DNA from: an uncultured Flavonifractor sp.
GTDB taxonomy: Bacteria; Bacillota; Clostridia; Oscillospirales; Oscillospiraceae
Length of the DNA: 15,267 bases
Reading direction: 5' to 3'
Assembly: GCA_947384055.1 (NCBI GenBank)
Contig: CANDFO010000059.1
Location: 1 to 15,267, forward strand
Shown here: piece by piece, positions 1-6,537 of the stretch
Layout: every line of letters starts with the position of its first letter
Numbering within the stretch: position 1 is the first letter of the stretch
The notes under the pieces: generated by a model
The model's database searches: none
What the model was told of the DNA's origin: nothing
Seen by the model: the letters and a program-made list of their open reading frames with translations, nothing else
Translations under genes and position numbers: made by a program

Positions 1-732
1 GTGGAGCTGGCCCAGCGGCTGGGCTGCACCCTCAAGCGCATTGACATCGGCCAGTCGGTGAAGAGCCACTTCCGGGATATCGGCCAGTCCATGGAAAATC
101 ACGATGTGACCTTTGAAAACGGGCAGGCCAGGGAGCGTACCCAGGTGCTTATGGACATTGCCAACCAGCACGGCGGCCTGGTGGTGGGCACCGGGGACCT
201 GTCCGAGCTGGCTCTGGGCTGGGCAACCTACAACGGGGACCATATGAGCATGTACGGGGTCAACGCCTCCATCCCCAAAACCCTGGTGCGCCACCTGGTG
301 TCCTACGTGGCCGGGGACAAGGCGGAGGAGGATCAGGCCCTCTCCCACGTGCTGGAGGATATTCTGGACACGCCGGTCTCGCCGGAGCTTCTGCCCGCCG
401 TCAACGGGGCCATCAGCCAGCGGACGGAGGACCTGGTGGGCCCCTATGAGCTCCACGACTTTTTCCTGTATTACGCCGTCCGCTGGGCGTTTCCGCCCCG
501 GAAGGTGCTCCGCCTGGCGGAGCAGGCTTTTGGAAGGGCCTATGACCGGGCGGTGATTCTGAAATGGCTGCGGAGCTTCTACCGCCGCTTTTTCTCCCAG
601 CAGTTCAAGCGCTCCTGCCTGCCGGACGGACCTAAGGTAGGCTCCGTGGCCCTCTCTCCCCGGGGAGACTGGCGGATGCCCTCGGACGCGGAGGCAGCGT
701 TGTGGCTGGAGGAGCTGGAGGGGCTGGAGTAA
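1..732 (+). CDS. nadE: Glutamine-dependent NAD(+) synthetase, C-terminal part (5' end outside window)
   Basis: Makes NAD+ from nicotinate adenine dinucleotide, ATP and glutamine-derived ammonia in the cytosol. The visible 243 residues are the C-terminal part of the synthetase domain. They contain the conserved stretch GTGDLSELALGWATYNGDH, followed by the MYGVNASIPKTLV region and, later, HDFFLYYAVRWAFPP, which is typical of the long two-domain clostridial enzyme. The glutaminase domain and the SGGLDS ATP loop must lie to the left, so the GTG at base 1 is only the first in-frame codon and not the start. The gene ends with TAA and is followed 54 nt later by a transporter gene on the same strand with no visible terminator, so the two may share a transcript. 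Identity is very likely; the full length cannot be judged. Confidence 0.93.
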   Translation: MELAQRLGCTLKRIDIGQSVKSHFRDIGQSMENHDVTFENGQARERTQVLMDIANQHGGLVVGTGDLSELALGWATYNGDHMSMYGVNASIPKTLVRHLVSYVAGDKAEEDQALSHVLEDILDTPVSPELLPAVNGAISQRTEDLVGPYELHDFFLYYAVRWAFPPRKVLRLAEQAFGRAYDRAVILKWLRSFYRRFFSQQFKRSCLPDGPKVGSVALSPRGDWRMPSDAEAALWLEELEGLE

Positions 733-786
733 AATCCGGAGCGGCGCCCCGGGCCGGCCAGAGCACACCCTTTGGGAGGAATTTTC

Positions 787-1380
787 GTGAATCTGTACCT
801 GGACCTGTTTCTCACCTTTGCCAAGGTGGGGGTCTGCACCTTCGGCGGCGGGTACGCCATGCTGCCTATCCTCCAGCGGGAGCTGGTGGAGAACAAGGGC
901 TGGACCACCGAGGCGGAGCTCTCCGATTATTTTGCCATCGGCCAGTGCACCCCCGGCATTATCGCCGTAAATACCGCCACCTTCGTGGGCCATAAGCTCC
1001 GGGGTCCGGCGGGAGGGGTGGCGGCTACGCTGGGCATCGTGTTTCCCAGCGTCGTCATCATTATGCTGATTGCCGCATTTCTTCAGAATTTTGCCGACAT
1101 CCCGGTGGTTGTTCACGCGTTTAACGGCGTGCGGGCCTGCGTATGCGCCCTGATTTTGTCCAGCGTGCTCAGGCTCCGGAAGAGCACGGTGCCGGACCTC
1201 CCCACAGGGGTTATCTTCGCCTTGGTGCTGGTGCTGGCGGCAGTGGGGAATTTTGTGGAGCTGCCTGTGAATACCCTCTGGGGGCGGATTCTGGGCTTTC
1301 TGTGCTCCCCGGTGGTGCTGGTGGTGCTGGCCGGGGCGGGAGGCCTGCTGGTCCGCGCGGCCAAGGGGGAACGGAAATGA
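787..1380 (+). CDS. chrA: Chromate transporter family protein, first half-size subunit
   Basis: A 197-residue membrane protein of the CHR family. Its half-size members work as pairs, as in the Bacillus YwrB/YwrA type; some export chromate and for many the substrate is unknown. Family marks are the N-terminal FAKVGVCTFGGGYAMLP segment and the IGQCTPGIIAVNTATFVG segment (the family's PGP/NxAtyvG motif), followed by several hydrophobic helices. I chose the GTG at 787 because GGGAGGA sits 6 nt before it; an upstream in-frame TTG would lie inside that ribosome binding site. The stop overlaps the next start as ATGA, indicating translational coupling to the partner subunit. Family assignment is secure, but chromate as the real substrate is not. 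Confidence 0.88.
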   Translation: MNLYLDLFLTFAKVGVCTFGGGYAMLPILQRELVENKGWTTEAELSDYFAIGQCTPGIIAVNTATFVGHKLRGPAGGVAATLGIVFPSVVIIMLIAAFLQNFADIPVVVHAFNGVRACVCALILSSVLRLRKSTVPDLPTGVIFALVLVLAAVGNFVELPVNTLWGRILGFLCSPVVLVVLAGAGGLLVRAAKGERK

Positions 1381-1940
1381 TATACCTGCGGTTGTTTTTT
1401 GAATTTTTTAAGGTAGGTCTCTTTGCCGTGGGCGGGGGGCTGGCCACCATCCCGTTTCTGTCCGACATGGGCGCCCGCACCGGCTGGTTTGCCGCCGGGG
1501 ACCTGGCCAATATGATCGCCATCTCTGAATCCACTCCCGGCCCCATGGGGGTTAATATGGCCACCTATGTGGGCTTTCACACCGGCGGCATAGCGGGAGG
1601 GGTTATGGCAACCCTGGGGCTGATAAGCCCGTCCATCCTTGTAATCCTCATCATTGCGGGATTCTTGAAAAAATTCCGGGAGAGCCGGGCGGTAGACGCG
1701 GTGTTCTACGGCATCCGTCCGGCCTCCACCGCCCTGATCGCCGCGGCGCTGGCGGAGGTCTGCTCCATCGCCCTCTTCAACCCGGAGGCGCTGGAGAGCG
1801 GCGGGGACTTTTTCCGCTGGAAAGGTATTCTTCTGGCGGCGGCGGTATTCCTGTGTCTCCAGGTAAAACCCCTGAAAAAGCTCCACCCCATCTTATTTAT
1901 CGCTGTCTCCGCCATTGCCGGCGCGGTGTTCCAGTTTTGA
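1377..1940 (+). CDS. chrA: Chromate transporter family protein, second half-size subunit
   Basis: A 187-residue CHR-family membrane protein, homologous in layout to the preceding gene. It has FFKVGLFAVGGGLATIPFL near the N-terminus and ISESTPGPMGVNMATYVG around residues 50-67, then hydrophobic helices to the C-terminus. The ATG at 1377 overlaps the upstream TGA by one base (ATGA), and the family motif starts within 15 residues of it. An open frame continues 78 codons upstream, but that part is a shadow of the first subunit gene. The pair probably forms an antiparallel heterodimer in the membrane, as known for split CHR proteins. The gene ends just before a strong two-way terminator. Confidence 0.88.
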   Translation: MIYLRLFFEFFKVGLFAVGGGLATIPFLSDMGARTGWFAAGDLANMIAISESTPGPMGVNMATYVGFHTGGIAGGVMATLGLISPSILVILIIAGFLKKFRESRAVDAVFYGIRPASTALIAAALAEVCSIALFNPEALESGGDFFRWKGILLAAAVFLCLQVKPLKKLHPILFIAVSAIAGAVFQF

Positions 1941-1950
1941 TCCCACCGTA

Positions 1951-2015
1951 AAAAGGCTGTATGCACAGCGGTGAACTGCCGTCGGGCAGATCCCGCGCTG
2001 CGCATACAGCCTTTT
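1951..2015. terminator. Two-way intrinsic terminator between convergent genes
   Basis: The outer arms 1951-1964 and 2002-2015 (AAAAGGCTGTATGC and its exact complement) form a 14-bp stem. It encloses CAGCG/CGCTG and an inner CTGCC-GTCG-GGCAG hairpin. The A-run on one side and T-run on the other let it stop transcription from both the transporter pair and the minus-strand hydrolase. Confidence 0.85.
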
Positions 2016-2034
2016 ATGGAGACGAGGCGCTTAT

Positions 2035-2862
2035 TCAGCCGTAAAAGGCGTGGCCGCCGATCACCAGCAGACAGGTCTTGTGCTGAGAGGCCCAGCAGCT
2101 CCGCCCCACGCCGTTAAACCAATAGGAATTGGCTGTTACGACAGCCCCCTCCAGGCACAGCTTGGCGGCGATGATGCTGCCGCTGTTGGGCGTTTTCTGC
2201 ATACAGCCGGTGCGCTCCGGGTAGAACTGACCGGGCTGATAGACCACGTCATAGAGGGTGTCGGGGAAGGACGGATGCCTGACCCGGTTGAGCAGGACAT
2301 TGCCTACGGCGATTTTTCCCTTCAGAGGCTGATTGCCGCTCTCGTTATAGATGATATGGGAGAGGAGAAACAGGGCATCCGGGTCGTAGAACTCGTCGCC
2401 GGACACCAGCGGCTCTCCCTGGGAGGAGATCTGAACCGCGCCGTCCTCCCAGGCGACTGCGGCGCTCAGGGCTGTGGCCAGGGTGCGCACCGGAACCAGC
2501 GCAGAGACCAGCACGCCCTCCTGATTGAAGGCGGAACGGACGCCGTCCGGTATGTAGAGATAGCGGCCGTTGGCACAGAGATAGATGTTGCCGGGCCGGG
2601 CGGACAGCTCCAGCCCCTCCGCCTGAACCAAGGCAAACCCGTGCTCCCAGGAAAGGGAGGCCTCGGGCAGCAGGGCCTTGGACATGGCATGGACGGACAC
2701 ATAAGTAACCTGGTCAACCACGGTGGTATAGGGGTGCTCATAGAGGACGCCGTCGATGTAGATCTGGGGAACAGAGGGCTCCGTCTCCTCCGCGTAAGCG
2801 GGGCCCGCGGCCCCGACCATAAGGGTCAGACACAACGTCAGCGCCAAGAGATGCCTGCGCAT
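2035..2862 (-). CDS. Secreted SleB-type cell-wall hydrolase with N-terminal stalk-like domain
   Basis: A 275-residue exported protein. A signal peptide (RRH, then a hydrophobic stretch, cleavage probably after AYA at 22-24) is followed by a beta-rich region (about 35-148) resembling the copper amine oxidase N-terminal stalk domain common in clostridial surface proteins. Residues about 160-273 are a Hydrolase_2 (SleB/CwlJ) domain: LLSHIIYNESGNQPLKGKIA, then VLLNRVRHPSFPDTLYDVVY and PGQF. The probable catalytic acid is E174. SleB-family enzymes cleave peptidoglycan, classically spore cortex, but here the stalk domain replaces the usual peptidoglycan-binding repeat, so a vegetative role is possible. 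The ATG is preceded by AAGGAG at good spacing. The gene is single and convergent with the transporter pair. Confidence 0.85.
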   Translation of the reverse strand: MRRHLLALTLCLTLMVGAAGPAYAEETEPSVPQIYIDGVLYEHPYTTVVDQVTYVSVHAMSKALLPEASLSWEHGFALVQAEGLELSARPGNIYLCANGRYLYIPDGVRSAFNQEGVLVSALVPVRTLATALSAAVAWEDGAVQISSQGEPLVSGDEFYDPDALFLLSHIIYNESGNQPLKGKIAVGNVLLNRVRHPSFPDTLYDVVYQPGQFYPERTGCMQKTPNSGSIIAAKLCLEGAVVTANSYWFNGVGRSCWASQHKTCLLVIGGHAFYG

Positions 2863-2919
2863 GAGAAGTCACTCCTTTTTGTTGAACATTGTTTCCGTTG
2901 CGAGATTTTTTGTAACTGT

Positions 2920-2948
2920 ATTGTAACCGATTTGAAACTAAAATGCAA
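2920..2948 (-). promoter_or_regulatory. Possible promoter of the SleB-type hydrolase
   Basis: On the minus strand, TTGCAT (plus 2943-2948) and TACAAT (plus 2920-2925) are 17 nt apart, which would give a leader of about 50 nt. The -10 box is good and the -35 box is weak. No consensus sporulation-sigma motif was convincing. Confidence 0.4.
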
Positions 2949-3133
2949 GTATTTTTCTGTCGAGAATAGAAACGGGAAATAGATAAGGCGAACTTATGTA
3001 AGATCAGACTGCATAAAAATGCCGGGATATGACTTTGAGCGGTACAATCTGCGGATTTTTACCAAAAATAGGGCCCTGCTCATGAAAGTCATCCGTTGAT
3101 TTGCCGGAAACACGCTGCAAAGGATGAGCATCA

Positions 3134-3622
3134 GTGGATATCAAAAAAGAAAAAACCAATGTCATGCGGCTTCTGGACCAGAAACAGACCGCCTATGTTC
3201 CCCACTGGTATGCCTGCCCTGACGGGGCGGTGGACGGCGCTTCAGTGGCGGCCCTGCTGGGGAAAGACGCCCGGACGGTATTTAAAACCCTGGTGACACA
3301 GGGCGCCAGTAAAAAGTATTACGTTTTCGTGATTCCCGTTCTGGGGGAACTGGATTTGAAGGCAGCCGCCAAAGCCGCCGGAGAAAAGTCCATTCAGATG
3401 CTTCGGCAGGCGGAGCTCCTGCCCCTGACCGGATATGTCCACGGGGGCTGTTCTCCGCTGGGCATGAAAAAGCAGCTGACCACCTTTTTGGACCAGAGCG
3501 CCCAGGGGCTGGACGCCATCACCGTCAGCGCCGGAAAAATCGGCGCCCAAGTGGAGCTCTCCCCGGTGGAGCTGTGTCGGCTGGTTCGGGGACGGTTTGC
3601 CCCGGTTGGTTCCTTTTCCTGA
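3134..3622 (+). CDS. ybaK: YbaK/EbsC-family Cys-tRNA(Pro)/aminoacyl-tRNA deacylase
   Basis: A 162-residue cytosolic editing enzyme of the YbaK/ProX superfamily, which hydrolyses mischarged tRNA, typically Cys-tRNA(Pro). Family marks are KTNVMRLLDQK at the N-terminus, ARTVFKTLV with the conserved lysine K51, GELDLKAAAKA, and GGCSPLGMKK at about 104-113. The GTG at 3134 is chosen because KTNxMRxLD is the usual family beginning and AAAGGA lies about 10 nt upstream; the next in-frame ATG (3164) would cut into that motif. The last residues (APVGSFS) are encoded by one arm of a long palindromic repeat that also carries the stop codon, so the native C-terminus may have been altered. Product assignment is strong; the exact tRNA substrate is inferred. 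Confidence 0.9.
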   Translation: MDIKKEKTNVMRLLDQKQTAYVPHWYACPDGAVDGASVAALLGKDARTVFKTLVTQGASKKYYVFVIPVLGELDLKAAAKAAGEKSIQMLRQAELLPLTGYVHGGCSPLGMKKQLTTFLDQSAQGLDAITVSAGKIGAQVELSPVELCRLVRGRFAPVGSFS

Positions 3623-3754
3623 AAGAAAAAGAACCAACCGGAACTTCTGTGCGCCGCCGGGCTGGGCAGTGACCTCCCACCCGCCGCCCGGTGGCAAATT
3701 TTGGAGCGGCTTCCCCCAATAGCAGGAACCGCTCAGCGCTCTGGGCGCTGTTCC
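3602..3754. repeat. Tandem-hairpin repeat element, copy A
   Basis: Three successive stem-loops fill this stretch. The first, 3602-3641, is a 40-nt near-perfect palindrome around TTTTCCTGAAAGAAAAA (17 of 19 positions pair) and contains the ybaK stop codon. The second pairs GCCGCCGGGC (3653-3662) with GCCCGGTGGC (3686-3695), with one G-U pair. The third has stem CAGCGC/GCGCTG (3734-3750) flanked by GGAA/TTCC. The core TTGAAAGAAAAAG-like palindrome and the segment GACCTCCCnnnnGCCGCC recur at 14901-14968. No T-run follows, so a repeat is a better label than a terminator. This fills the gap between ybaK and rsuA; no gene is seen. Confidence 0.65.
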
Positions 3755-3790
3755 AGGGGTGCATTTGACGGATAAAGATGAGGTAAGGAC

Positions 3791-4498
3791 ATGGAGCGGT
3801 TAGATAAAATTCTTGCCAACACGGGCCGCTGGACCCGGAAAGAGGCCCGGGAGCTGATCCGTGCGGGCCGCGTGCAGGCAGGGGGCCGCACCGCCCGCTC
3901 TCCGGAGGAAAAATATGACCCGGGCGGCTGTTTCACCGTGGATGGAGAGGCCGTGTCCGGAGAGCGGCTGGTATACCTGATGCTCCACAAACCCGCCGGA
4001 CTGCTCTCCGCCACCGAGGACCCCCGCCAGCCCACTGTGCTGGAGCTCCTGCCGGAGCATTTGCGGCGGGTGGGGCTCTTCCCGGTGGGCCGGCTGGACA
4101 AGGACACGGAGGGACTGCTGCTCCTGACCAACGACGGTCCCCTGGCCCACCGGCTCCTTTCGCCCAGGCACCATGTCGACAAAACCTATCTGGTGCGGGC
4201 CGACGGGCCCTTTACGGGGGAGGATGCCGCCGCCTTTGCCGCGGGGCTGGAGCTGGCGGACGGGCTGCGCTGTCTGCCCGCCAGACTGGAGCTTCTGGAG
4301 ACACCGGGGGAGGCGCTGGTGACAATTCAGGAGGGAAAATTTCATCAAGTCAAGCGCATGACCGCCGCCCGGGGCAGGCAGGTGGTCTATTTAAAGCGGC
4401 TTTCCATGGGCCCGCTGAGGCTGGACAGCGCTCTGGCGCCCGGCGGCTGGCGGCTCCTGACAGCCGGGGAGAGAGAGGCCCTGGGAACAGAGTGTTAG
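3791..4498 (+). CDS. rsuA: 16S rRNA pseudouridine synthase, RsuA/RluB/E/F family
   Basis: A 235-residue RNA-modifying enzyme. An N-terminal S4 RNA-binding domain (residues 2 to about 48: RLDKILANTGRWTRKEAREL) is followed by the pseudouridine synthase domain. The catalytic motif GRLDKDTEGLLLLTNDG carries Asp103, and YLMLHKPAG (62-70) and EGKFHQVKRM are further family motifs. The family's best known member converts U516 of 16S rRNA; RluB/E/F members act on 23S rRNA and cannot be excluded by eye, though GRLDxDTxG and the length suit RsuA. The ATG at 3791 follows a GAGGTAAGGA ribosome binding region. Its mRNA probably ends at the hairpin overlapping the stop codon. Confidence 0.9.
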   Translation: MERLDKILANTGRWTRKEARELIRAGRVQAGGRTARSPEEKYDPGGCFTVDGEAVSGERLVYLMLHKPAGLLSATEDPRQPTVLELLPEHLRRVGLFPVGRLDKDTEGLLLLTNDGPLAHRLLSPRHHVDKTYLVRADGPFTGEDAAAFAAGLELADGLRCLPARLELLETPGEALVTIQEGKFHQVKRMTAARGRQVVYLKRLSMGPLRLDSALAPGGWRLLTAGEREALGTEC

Positions 4499-4518
4499 AA
4501 CCTGTATTCCTCTTTTTT
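4484..4518 (+). terminator. Probable terminator overlapping the rsuA stop codon
   Basis: GGAACAG (4484-4490) can pair with CTGTATTCC (4502-4510) with a two-base bulge, followed directly by TCTTTTTT. The stem is short, so this is a moderate call, but it precedes a new promoter as expected. Confidence 0.5.
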
Positions 4519-4562
4519 CGGCGGTGGTTCGGCAATATTCACAAAAATCTTTTGGGAAGCTA

Positions 4563-4591
4563 TTGAAACGGGAGAAAAAAACCGGTATAAT
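4563..4591 (+). promoter_or_regulatory. Vegetative (sigma-A) promoter of the regulator gene
   Basis: TTGAAA (4563-4568) and TATAAT (4586-4591) are separated by exactly 17 nt. The expected start of transcription is near 4598, giving a leader of about 60 nt before the ATG at 4660. Confidence 0.8.
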
Positions 4592-4659
4592 AAAGTGGCG
4601 GTACAGTTATGGATTCAGCCTCAGGGGTGAGGCGTTACTATAAAAGGGGGGCTTTTGCA

Positions 4660-5751
4660 ATGTCCAGCAGAACATTCCAGAGCGTTGTCCTGCAAATGAA
4701 GGACAGCACAGAGCGGGCCGTCGGTGTGATTGATTCCGAGGGGACAGTGATTGCCTGCAATGAGCTAAGCTGCATTGGGGAGCGCTGGCCCGCCGCGGTA
4801 GAGGCTGTCAACGGCGGTGAGGGCGGAGTGATCCGCCACGAGGGATATACATTCAAGGCGCTTCAGGGCTGGGGGTCCCAGTTTGACTACGCGGCCTTTG
4901 TCCGCGGGGAGGACGCCGAGGCCCGGATGGTGTGCTCCCTGGCTGCGGTGGCCTTCAACGGAGCCAAGACCTACTATGAGGAAAAGCACGACAAGGCTAC
5001 GTTTGTCAAAAATATTATTTCGGACAATATTCTTCTGGGGGACATCTACGTGCGGGCCAAGGAGCTCCATTTCCAGTCGGAGGCCCCCAGAGCGGCCTTT
5101 TTGATTCGTCAGGTGGAGACCGCGGACTCCTCCCTTATCGACGTGGTGCAGGGCCTGTTTCCCGATAAGCAGGCGGATTTTGTGCTCTCGATCAGCGAGA
5201 CGGATGTGGCCGTCATCAAGCAGCTTTCCGACAGCATGGAGACCCGGGACCTATACAAGCTGGCCCGGCAGATTGAGGAGACCGTCTCCAGCGAGCTGCA
5301 CATCCGCATTGTCATCGGAATCGGCACCATTGTGGGGCATATCCGGGAACTGGCCCGGGCCTACAAGGAGGCCCAGGTCGCCATTGACGTAGGCAAGGTG
5401 TTCGATACGGAGAAATCCATTATCAACTATGAAAATCTGGGCATCGGACGGCTCATCTATCAGCTGCCCACCACCCTGTGCGAGATGTTCCTTCAGGAGG
5501 TGTTCAAGAAAAATCCCATTGACGCCCTGGACCAGGAGACCCTGTTTACTATTAACAAGTTTTTTGAGAACAACCTGAACGTGTCCGAAACCGCCCGTAA
5601 GCTCTTTGTCCACCGGAATACGCTGGTGTACCGGCTGGAAAAGATTAAAAAGCTCACGGGGCTGGACCTGCGGGAATTTGACGACGCCATCACCTTTAAG
5701 GTGGCGCTGATGGTTAAGAAATATCTGCTTTCACGGGGGATTAAGTCCTGA
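4660..5751 (+). CDS. CdaR/PucR-family transcriptional regulator
   Basis: A 363-residue DNA-binding regulator. The N-terminal segment AVGVIDSEGTVIACNE...IGERW (20-43) resembles a sugar-diacid-recognition/PAS-like sensor. Residues about 140-250 are the GGDEF-like linker domain of the family, and 294-352 is the C-terminal helix-turn-helix (LFTINKFFENNLNVSETARK, then LFVHRNTLVYRLEKIKKLTG), which is the hallmark of CdaR/PucR proteins. The ATG at 4660 follows AAGGGGGG at about 9 nt; 17 extra upstream codons have no ribosome binding site. The gene has its own consensus promoter and sits 99 nt before ftsE, so control of the cell-wall genes downstream is plausible but unproven. The ligand is unknown, and no sugar-acid metabolism genes are nearby. 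Confidence 0.85.
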   Translation: MSSRTFQSVVLQMKDSTERAVGVIDSEGTVIACNELSCIGERWPAAVEAVNGGEGGVIRHEGYTFKALQGWGSQFDYAAFVRGEDAEARMVCSLAAVAFNGAKTYYEEKHDKATFVKNIISDNILLGDIYVRAKELHFQSEAPRAAFLIRQVETADSSLIDVVQGLFPDKQADFVLSISETDVAVIKQLSDSMETRDLYKLARQIEETVSSELHIRIVIGIGTIVGHIRELARAYKEAQVAIDVGKVFDTEKSIINYENLGIGRLIYQLPTTLCEMFLQEVFKKNPIDALDQETLFTINKFFENNLNVSETARKLFVHRNTLVYRLEKIKKLTGLDLREFDDAITFKVALMVKKYLLSRGIKS

Positions 5752-5793
5752 TTGCCGTCCCGGTTTTGCGCCGGAAAGAAATAAATCGACGAC

Positions 5794-5840
5794 AAATTGA
5801 CAATTGACAATTGGGAGGTTGTCAATTGTCAATTTTTTCG
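5794..5840. repeat. 17-bp palindrome built from TTGACAATTGACAA, upstream of ftsE
   Basis: AAATTGACAATTGACAA (5794-5810) and its exact complement (5819-5835) flank an 8-nt loop, and the right arm runs into six T residues. It could act as an intrinsic terminator or attenuator between the regulator and ftsE, although the stem is AT-rich. Its internal tandem TTGACAAT units look like a miniature mobile palindrome. An open frame that extends ftsE upstream through it is an artefact. Confidence 0.7.
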
Positions 5841-5850
5841 AGGGATACAC

Positions 5851-6537
5851 ATGATACGATTCAAAGACATTCAAAAGGCCTATGACAACGGCACAAAGGC
5901 ACTGAAGAGCGTCAGCCTGCGCATTGACGACGGGGAGTTTGTCTTTCTGGTGGGCCCCTCCGGGTCCGGCAAATCCACCATTGTCAAGCTCATTACCGCG
6001 GAGGAGGCCCCCAGTGCCGGGCGGCTGATGGTCAACGGATACAATCTGAACAACATCCGGCCCAGCCAGGTGCCCTTTATGCGCCGCACCCTGGGGGTGA
6101 TATTTCAGGATTTCCGGCTGATTGAAAAAAAGACCGTTCAGGAAAACCTGATTTTCGCAATGCGGGCGATTGGGGCCTCCGCCCGGGAGACCCGCAAGCG
6201 GGTGCCCTATGTGCTGGAGCTGGTGGGGCTGGATCAGAAGGCGAACTGCCGTCCCACGGAGCTCTCCGGCGGGGAGCAGCAGCGGGTGGCCATTGCCAGA
6301 GCTCTGGTGAACAATCCCCAGATGATCATTGCCGACGAGCCCACGGGCAATCTGGACCCTATGCGCTCCCTGGAGATTATGATGCTGCTGGAGCGCATCA
6401 ACGAGCTTGGGACCACGCTGCTGGTCGTCACCCACGAGCGGGAGCTGGTAGACCGTTTTTCCAAGCGGGTGGTGGCCATTGAAAACGGCAGGATCATCAG
6501 TGACGAGACAGGCGGGTATTACAACGATGAAGTTTAA
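5851..6537 (+). CDS. ftsE: Cell-division ABC transporter ATP-binding protein FtsE
   Basis: The 228-residue cytosolic ATPase of the FtsEX complex. It has Walker A GPSGSGKST at 35-43, the Q-loop Q86 within VIFQDFRL, signature LSGGEQQRVAIARAL at 138-152, Walker B MIIADEPTGNLD with E163, and the switch histidine H195. VTHERELVDRF and the compact length are typical of FtsE and of no other ABC family. The ATG at 5851 is preceded by GAGGG; upstream in-frame ATG codons lie in the palindrome. It overlaps ftsX by 11 nt. In Bacillota, FtsEX uses ATP hydrolysis to activate a partner peptidoglycan hydrolase (CwlO in Bacillus, PcsB in streptococci); the M23 gene two positions downstream is the natural partner here. 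Confidence 0.95.
   Translation: MIRFKDIQKAYDNGTKALKSVSLRIDDGEFVFLVGPSGSGKSTIVKLITAEEAPSAGRLMVNGYNLNNIRPSQVPFMRRTLGVIFQDFRLIEKKTVQENLIFAMRAIGASARETRKRVPYVLELVGLDQKANCRPTELSGGEQQRVAIARALVNNPQMIIADEPTGNLDPMRSLEIMMLLERINELGTTLLVVTHERELVDRFSKRVVAIENGRIISDETGGYYNDEV

Noticed and set aside
1143..1376. 78-residue extension of the second transporter subunit
   Set aside because: It is an out-of-frame reading of the first subunit gene; ATG at 1377 starts the family motif.
1113..1886. Long minus-strand open frame opposite the transporter genes
   Set aside because: Low-complexity Gly/Arg/Ala-rich translation typical of antisense frames in GC-rich DNA; similar frames occur opposite most genes here.
3019..3099. 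Small frame MPGYDFERYNLRIFT... (26 aa) upstream of ybaK
   Set aside because: No ribosome binding site in front and no recognisable family; more likely chance in the ybaK leader.
5794..5840. Promoter made from the TTGACA units in the palindrome
   Set aside because: No -10-like hexamer lies 16-18 nt from either TTGACA on the plus strand.
5797..5850. N-terminal extension of FtsE by 18 residues
   Set aside because: The extension translates the palindrome; the ATG at 5851 begins the usual family N-terminus MIRFKDIQKAY with a GAGGG site.
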